64,000 nt of DNA, from contig OY856411.1 in the NCBI GenBank assembly GCA_963693085.1, forward strand, positions 119,536,267 to 119,600,266. The letters are read 5' to 3'. The translations under genes and the position numbers were made by a program. The stretch comes from Alisma plantago-aquatica (taxonomy: Eukaryota > Streptophyta > Magnoliopsida > Alismatales > Alismataceae). Shown piece after piece: positions 59,365 through 64,000 of the stretch (its first letter is position 1; each line of letters opens with the position of its first letter). The notes below the pieces were generated by a model, which was given only the letters and a program-made list of their open reading frames with translations, ran no database searches and was not told the DNA's origin.

Positions 59365-61826
59365 CAGATAATGTTGGTTGATTATGTTGAATGTTTGGGT
59401 GTTAGGATATATGCTTGAAGTACATGTTGCATGGTTTTTGCATGAAAGAAAAGGTACATGATTAATCCTATGAATACTCACCTTATTGACTTCTGTGTCT
59501 TTTGAGATTTCTTGAATCAATTGCAATTAAACTGCTTGGTTGTTTATGTACTTCCTACAACCTATAAATCCCTTATGAGTATCATATCATATAAATGTAA
59601 ATTTCTTAAACCCTAGACAAATATCTATGGTGAGTTAAAGGGCATGGAGGTGAAAGACTTCATTATGGGAATAACTAGTGATCAAATCTGGAAAGGAAGA
59701 TCACCACAAGCCAAGCCTAAAAAGGAAGGACTATGTATAAAACCAAGCATGGGTGAGGGAAGGTTATGATAGTCCACTATAATGGAACTTACTTGAATGT
59801 TATATGTCCTTTATTTAACTATTAAAATAAAAACATAGTACCTCAGTATCTTGTAATTCAGCAAATCGTAATCCATTTAACAGAGAGACAAATTTTATAT
59901 TACTTTTATAAATTAGTAAATATATTCATGTCACATTTAATATAAGGACGAATTCTATAATTTCATAATTTTATATGAAGTAGTAATGTATACTCATCAT
60001 AAATAAATTACTAAAGTTAAATGTAATATAAAGATTCCACACACTTAAAATCTCTCAAAATAGGGTATATAGGCTCATCATATAAGCTTTACAAAAAAAC
60101 TATAAGGACATCCACCTTAGAGGAGTCAATCTACTAATATATTGCACCAAGGACTTAACATCATCATTGTGACATTGTAGAGAACCTAAAAGGATTAAAG
60201 TCACCACATGAGACTCAAAATTCATACGAAATCAAAACCCTCTCCATGAAAAAAAACTATATAATATGTTTCTAATGTAAATATGGGATAACAACTAAGA
60301 AATAACAAAGATAATTGGCAATAAATAAATCAAAAGTATTCGTATAAATATAATAAAAATGTGTACGATTACCTTAGTTGTCCACAACACTAGAAGTCAT
60401 AATAAACATAACCAAAAGTGCTATTATATTTTTAACATTTTCACATTTTTATTAGATTATTGATGCAATAATGTCTAACTACTTTGATAAATCTAAGAAA
60501 ATTCCCATAAACATGTTAAGCTTCTCGTAACACTCATAGAAACAATATAAAAATCATTCTATAATGGGTACTAACGCTTTATATAATGAGTACTTACTCA
60601 TTCTATAATGAATATTCAACTTCTAGGAACACTATGGATAGCTATTTACTCATCATGTAACACATGTTTTGGGTATGCAAGGAGGTGAAAAACAAAGAAT
60701 AAAATTGATGTGTGAGTGAATAATCGTAAAGAACCAAAACTCCAAACATAACTATATTAAGAGAAGTTGAACAATTACAATAGTGTCAAGAGTCACAACT
60801 TTTTATATCATGTAGCTTCACTTAAAATGCAAAAAAAATACTGGTCCAATTAACATCATATGAAACTCAAAACATTTAGTTACTAGATTTTCAATTCATC
60901 TCTTAATGTTCAACACATAATGTTAACCTATGTCATTTGAATCACTAAAATACTATTTCTGATTCTAATTTTGCAAATTAGAAATAAATATAGTTAATTT
61001 CATAAAAATATTGATTAAAACCCACTCATCGTAGTCCAAGATAAGATGGAATTTTCCTTATTGAAGACCCAAGTATATTTAATTTTGCATAGCCTGATAA
61101 TCTCCTTCTTCCCCTCCATACTTCTTCCAACCAGAACTAAGAGAAAAGTAGAGAATAAGCTAGGGCTTTAGGTATTAAAAAGAGAACATTAGAGAAGGTT
61201 AACATCTTAGATATTTTCCATGAATGAGATCAAGAAATTACCAAAAAAATAACTTTACTAGCTCAATTACACATCTAGTAGAAAGTAGCTCAACAACATT
61301 AAGAGTGTTAGCTCTTCCCCTTCCAAATGAAAAATCTCTCACTAAAATGGGTTTCAGAACTCTAGGGACTAACATGTCAAATGGAATATATATAGGGGAG
61401 TTGGATTTATAAAGATCAACATTGAGATTGCCATTTTTATTATCATTAAGTGTATTCCTCCTTTTATTCCTTCCTCCATGAAAAATGACCACAAGTGTAG
61501 GGAAAAAAATGAAAACCATATCTATACATATTGATATTATCAAAATCATGTATAATGAGGCAACAAACAAGATTTACATCAGGTTTCATTTCGTCAATGA
61601 TGACTTTATTCCTCATATACCACACATGGTACATGATGAGAATAATATCAAGGTGCTGATGACTGCATACTCATCATGGAATTTAATTATCTCTTTGAAA
61701 CAAATTCAACTCTATTCATACCTTTTTCACTCAATATGAATCGTAATGTGTAAAACTACTTGGCTGATTCAATAATCAATGTCTTAACTAAATATTGCTC
61801 ATTTAATGCAGGTAACCAAGAAATTC
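59365..61826. other. AT-rich region, no gene recognised
   Basis: No motif-bearing frame. The longest open stretch is about 110 codons (minus, 61238-61570) and matches nothing I know. A minus-strand CCCCTATATATATTCC near 61390 could be a core promoter, but nothing supports a transcript. The remaining LTR of A and the 5' part of LINE-1 were looked for here and not found. Confidence 0.5.
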
Positions 61827-61832
61827 CACGCA

Positions 61833-62239
61833 TGCGGTCCCAAGACCGTTTGAGCCCTTGCGGTTCCAAGACCGTTTGAGCCCTTGCGGTCCCAAGACCG
61901 TTTGAGCCCTTGCGGTCCCAAGACCGTTTGAGTCCATGCGGCCCCAAGACCGTTTGGGTCCATACGGTCTCAAGACCGTTTGCTAGAATGCATGAAGATC
62001 AAATGCCAAAATTGATTGCTAAGGTCGACCGCACGAGATGCAGACCGTTTGGGTCCATGCGGTTTCAAGACCATTTGGGTCCATGTGTCTCAAGACCGTT
62101 TGGGTCCATGCGGTCTCAAGACCATTTGGGTCTATGCGGTCTCAAGACCGTTTGGGTCTATGCGGTCTCAAGACCATTTGGATCCATGCGGTCTCCAAGA
62201 CCGTTTGGATCCATGCAGTTTTCGAGACTGTTTGTCGCG
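61833..62239. repeat. 26-bp tandem repeat array with hairpin core (F LTR)
   Basis: Units with core TGCGGTCTCAAGACCG and a TTTGGGTCC-type tail start at 61833, 61859, 61885, 61911, 61937 and 61963, then after a short break at about 62033, 62058, 62084, 62109, 62135, 62161, 62187 and 62214. The period is 26, with single-base shifts twice. CGGTC-TCAA-GACCG is a 5-bp stem with a four-base loop. Confidence 0.93.
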
Positions 62240-62362
62240 ATCGTGAAGACCGAATGAAGATCAAATGTCAAGCACTCAAGACCGGTTGCTATATATTCAT
62301 GCTGAGATCGAGACCGTCCTCAAGACCGATTGACGCAGCTACCAATTCATACCGTTCGGCAG

Positions 62363-62411
62363 CAAACGGTCTCCAAACCGTTTGGCACCAAACGGTCTCC
62401 AGACCGTTTGG
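62363..62411. repeat. Two diverged 26-bp palindromic units next to the F TATA box
   Basis: AAACGGTCTCCAAACCGTTT at about 62364 and AAACGGTCTCCAGACCGTTT at 62390 are again 26 bp apart. They are longer inverted repeats than the main array units. The second ends about 52 bp upstream of the TATA box. Confidence 0.85.
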
Positions 62412-62462
62412 AGGAGATATTTCCAGCAACTTACCCAAACCATTTGGGGACAGATCTGAGCC

Positions 62463-62470
62463 TATAAATA
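62463..62470 (+). promoter_or_regulatory. Element F LTR TATA box
   Basis: TATAAATA in GAGCCTATAAATAGGACC, a strong plant core promoter match. Confidence 0.75.
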
Positions 62471-62982
62471 GGACCCCAAGGGTACTCATTTAGGGTATCG
62501 GATCCGGACGCCGCCAGGCTACCAGAGCACAACTCCGATCAAATTTCATTCCACCTACTGCCGGTGTTGCAACCAAGGAGGCTGAAGAGAGAAGGAAGGC
62601 GGAGCAAGGGAGGCTGCCCGGTCTATCTTGGAAACTCCCGTGCACGTCCAGATCTGCTCTGACACGACGTAGAAGGTCGTACCTTCTTCACCGAGCTACG
62701 ACTACCTTTTGTACCGATCTCATGGAGGATCTCTCTTTCTTTCTCATCCTTCTTATTTCTCACACCATGAATGAGTAGTTCCTTTTCACTGGGGTGCGGG
62801 GACTAGCCCCGCTGCCCATGCAAACCATGTTCTTTTGTTAAACTCTCCATGGCAATGTATATAACTCTTCATTTTGTTGTTAACCGTTATGTTCGTAGTT
62901 TGGTTAATTGCTTGCTTTCATCTTTGTGCTTCCTATGTTGCAATAACATCTATACATAGGTTTGAATGTCGTTTAACAAGTT

Positions 62983-63425
62983 TGACTCCTTAACTAGAAA
63001 TAGAAGGGGATTCCTTGAGGTCGTAAGTGTATGATCCGAGAGGGGACGAGCCATCTAGCCTTCAGTGATGCTTCTGTGCGCCTAATGCCTGTATAGGGGG
63101 TTCACAACCTTAGTTTTATTTTGTATCGTCTTGTTAACCGTCGATGTTTTCATGTAAGTTAGTCACCTGCTTGCTTATCGGTTAATGTGGATGACTCCCA
63201 AACTAGAAATAGGATGGGATTCCATCGAGGTCGTAAGTGTATGATCCGCGAGGGGACGAGCCATCTAGCCTTCAGTGATTCTTATGTGTGCCTAACGCCT
63301 GTATAGGGGGCCCACAACCTTCACGGATTTCTGTATCTTTAGAGCCGTAAGTTAAGTGATCCAGATGGTGATGAGACATCTGATGCCTATGGTGATGCTT
63401 ACGCGAACCTAACGCCTGTATGGGG
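62983..63425 (+). repeat. Direct repeats in F LTR downstream region
   Basis: 62983-63111 and 63192-63321 share TAGAAATAG..GGGATTCC, GAGGTCGTAAGTGTATGATC, GAGGGGACGAGCCATCTAGC and GCCTGTATAGGGGG. A shorter, more diverged third copy is at 63344-63425. Start-to-start spacing of the first two is 209 bp. Confidence 0.85.
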
Positions 63426-63817
63426 CGTTTTTGTAGTAGCTCTACTTGGATTGTTATATCTTTCCTGGTTTGTTCACGATTGAATATGTTTGTGTGTGTA
63501 GCGGTGGTGAAACCCGGTACCATCCCAACGATTCCATATCATTGATCTTAACTCATCTTTAATTCAGCTTTTTATTTTCTTGCAATTAGTTTAAATAACC
63601 TCAAATCAGCCAATCGTTCTAAATATTAGTTTTTCTTGAGCTAAAGTCAACTGACAAGGATTCTTAAAAATGTTGTCCTTTGGGTTCGATCCTTAACTAT
63701 ACTACGGTAAGACTCATCCTCTTGCGGGTGGTATTATTGCACTTTGGTTTTGGTAAAAGCTCGGGGATTTCAACCCCAAGTGAATTTGTTAGTGCATACA
63801 AATACCATGTCAAATTC

Positions 63818-63836
63818 TGGCACCTTTGTCGGGGAT
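63818..63836 (+). other. Element F primer binding site (tRNA-Asp type)
   Basis: TGGCACCTTTGTCGGGGAT, close to TGGCGCCGTTGCCGGGGA, the tRNA-Asp PBS of Athila/Tat Ty3/gypsy elements. The interior from 63837 to 64000 is untranslated leader with no coding signal. Confidence 0.82.
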
Positions 63837-64000
63837 AACGGAATCAGTTAGTCAAATCTAGTTCTTTTAAGACTAATCTAGGATTTTACTTTTCTTTTGA
63901 AACAATCGATTATCTACTTGAACTTGACTCTACTTTGTGGATCTCATTCTCAAAATCTTTCTAATTTGCAGGTACAACCTAACGCATCGTGTATGCACCG

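Larger units (their letters stand above)
61833..63812 (+). repeat. Element F 5' LTR (start uncertain), Ty3/gypsy with tRNA-Asp PBS
   Basis: Upstream half: 26-bp repeat array. Then TATA at 62463 and a GC-rich transcribed stretch (62500-62700), followed by about 1.1 kb with direct repeats. The LTR ends with CA at 63811-63812, five bases before a PBS. The true 5' end cannot be fixed because the second LTR lies outside the window. The tRNA-Asp PBS points to the Athila/Tat side of plant Ty3/gypsy. Confidence 0.7.

Noticed and set aside
61238..61570. Possible host exon (110 codons, minus) with an upstream TATATATA
   Set aside because: No recognisable protein motif, no plausible splice structure and strongly AT-biased codons. 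Left unassigned.
59365..61826. Continuation of the A LTR or LINE-1 beyond D
   Set aside because: Compared by eye with 15899-16319 and with expected LINE 5' motifs. No match was found.
61833..62411. CRISPR-like regular repeats in F, C and E
   Set aside because: Units are contiguous or have short related spacers, sit in LTRs of eukaryotic retrotransposons, and no cas gene is present.
61910..62493. Three overlapping plus-strand open frames of 76-151 codons across the F array
   Set aside because: All three frames are open because the 26-bp unit lacks stop codons. The peptides are a by-product of the repeat, without homology.

Overview
The window is a piece of flowering-plant nuclear DNA made almost entirely of nested transposable elements. 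The clues are plant-type LTR retrotransposons with PBSs reading TGGTATCAGAGC, one tRNA-Asp-type PBS, and L1-clade plant LINEs with DUF4283 ORF1 and zf-RVT domains. I found no intact host gene, rRNA, tRNA or CRISPR array. Every coding region is broken by stop codons or frameshifts, so I list them as pseudogenes. The species cannot be named from this sequence.

Layout. 1-2540 is AT-rich with nothing recognisable. 2560-5700 (LINE-2) and 5841-8092 (LINE-1) are two dead LINEs on the minus strand. LINE-1 is cut in its endonuclease domain by element A, a minus-strand Ty3/gypsy element with LTRs over 3 kb that spans 8093-43500. A has been split three times: by LINE-3 (8932-14137, plus strand, poly(A), 14-bp target duplication) in its 3' LTR; by element B (20068-31072, same family as A, opposite strand) in its interior; and by element C (32611-41690, Ty1/copia, ATAAC target duplication) in its 5' LTR.

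The 5' LTR of A ends abruptly at 43500. A patchwork of short repeats (43501-43610) joins it to element D (43611-59364, minus-strand Ty3/gypsy). D's gag-pol is still one reading frame, broken only by stop codons in the parts read. Element E (50490-56619, plus strand, gag-only copia derivative, ATGAA target duplication) is nested in the gag of D. 59365-61826 is AT-rich and unassigned. 61833-64000 holds most of a left LTR and the tRNA-Asp-type PBS of element F, which runs off the window.

Most striking signal. Several unrelated LTR families carry short palindromic, CpG-rich motifs in their LTRs, with a recurring CGGTC/GACCG or CCGATCGG core: C (about 21-bp spacing), E (31-bp), F (26-bp), D (23-26-bp) and, as single palindromes, A. 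In C, E and F the arrays end about 50-130 bp upstream of the TATA box. Copy number differs between the two LTRs of C, D and E. The head-to-head A/B pair also forms a very large inverted repeat.
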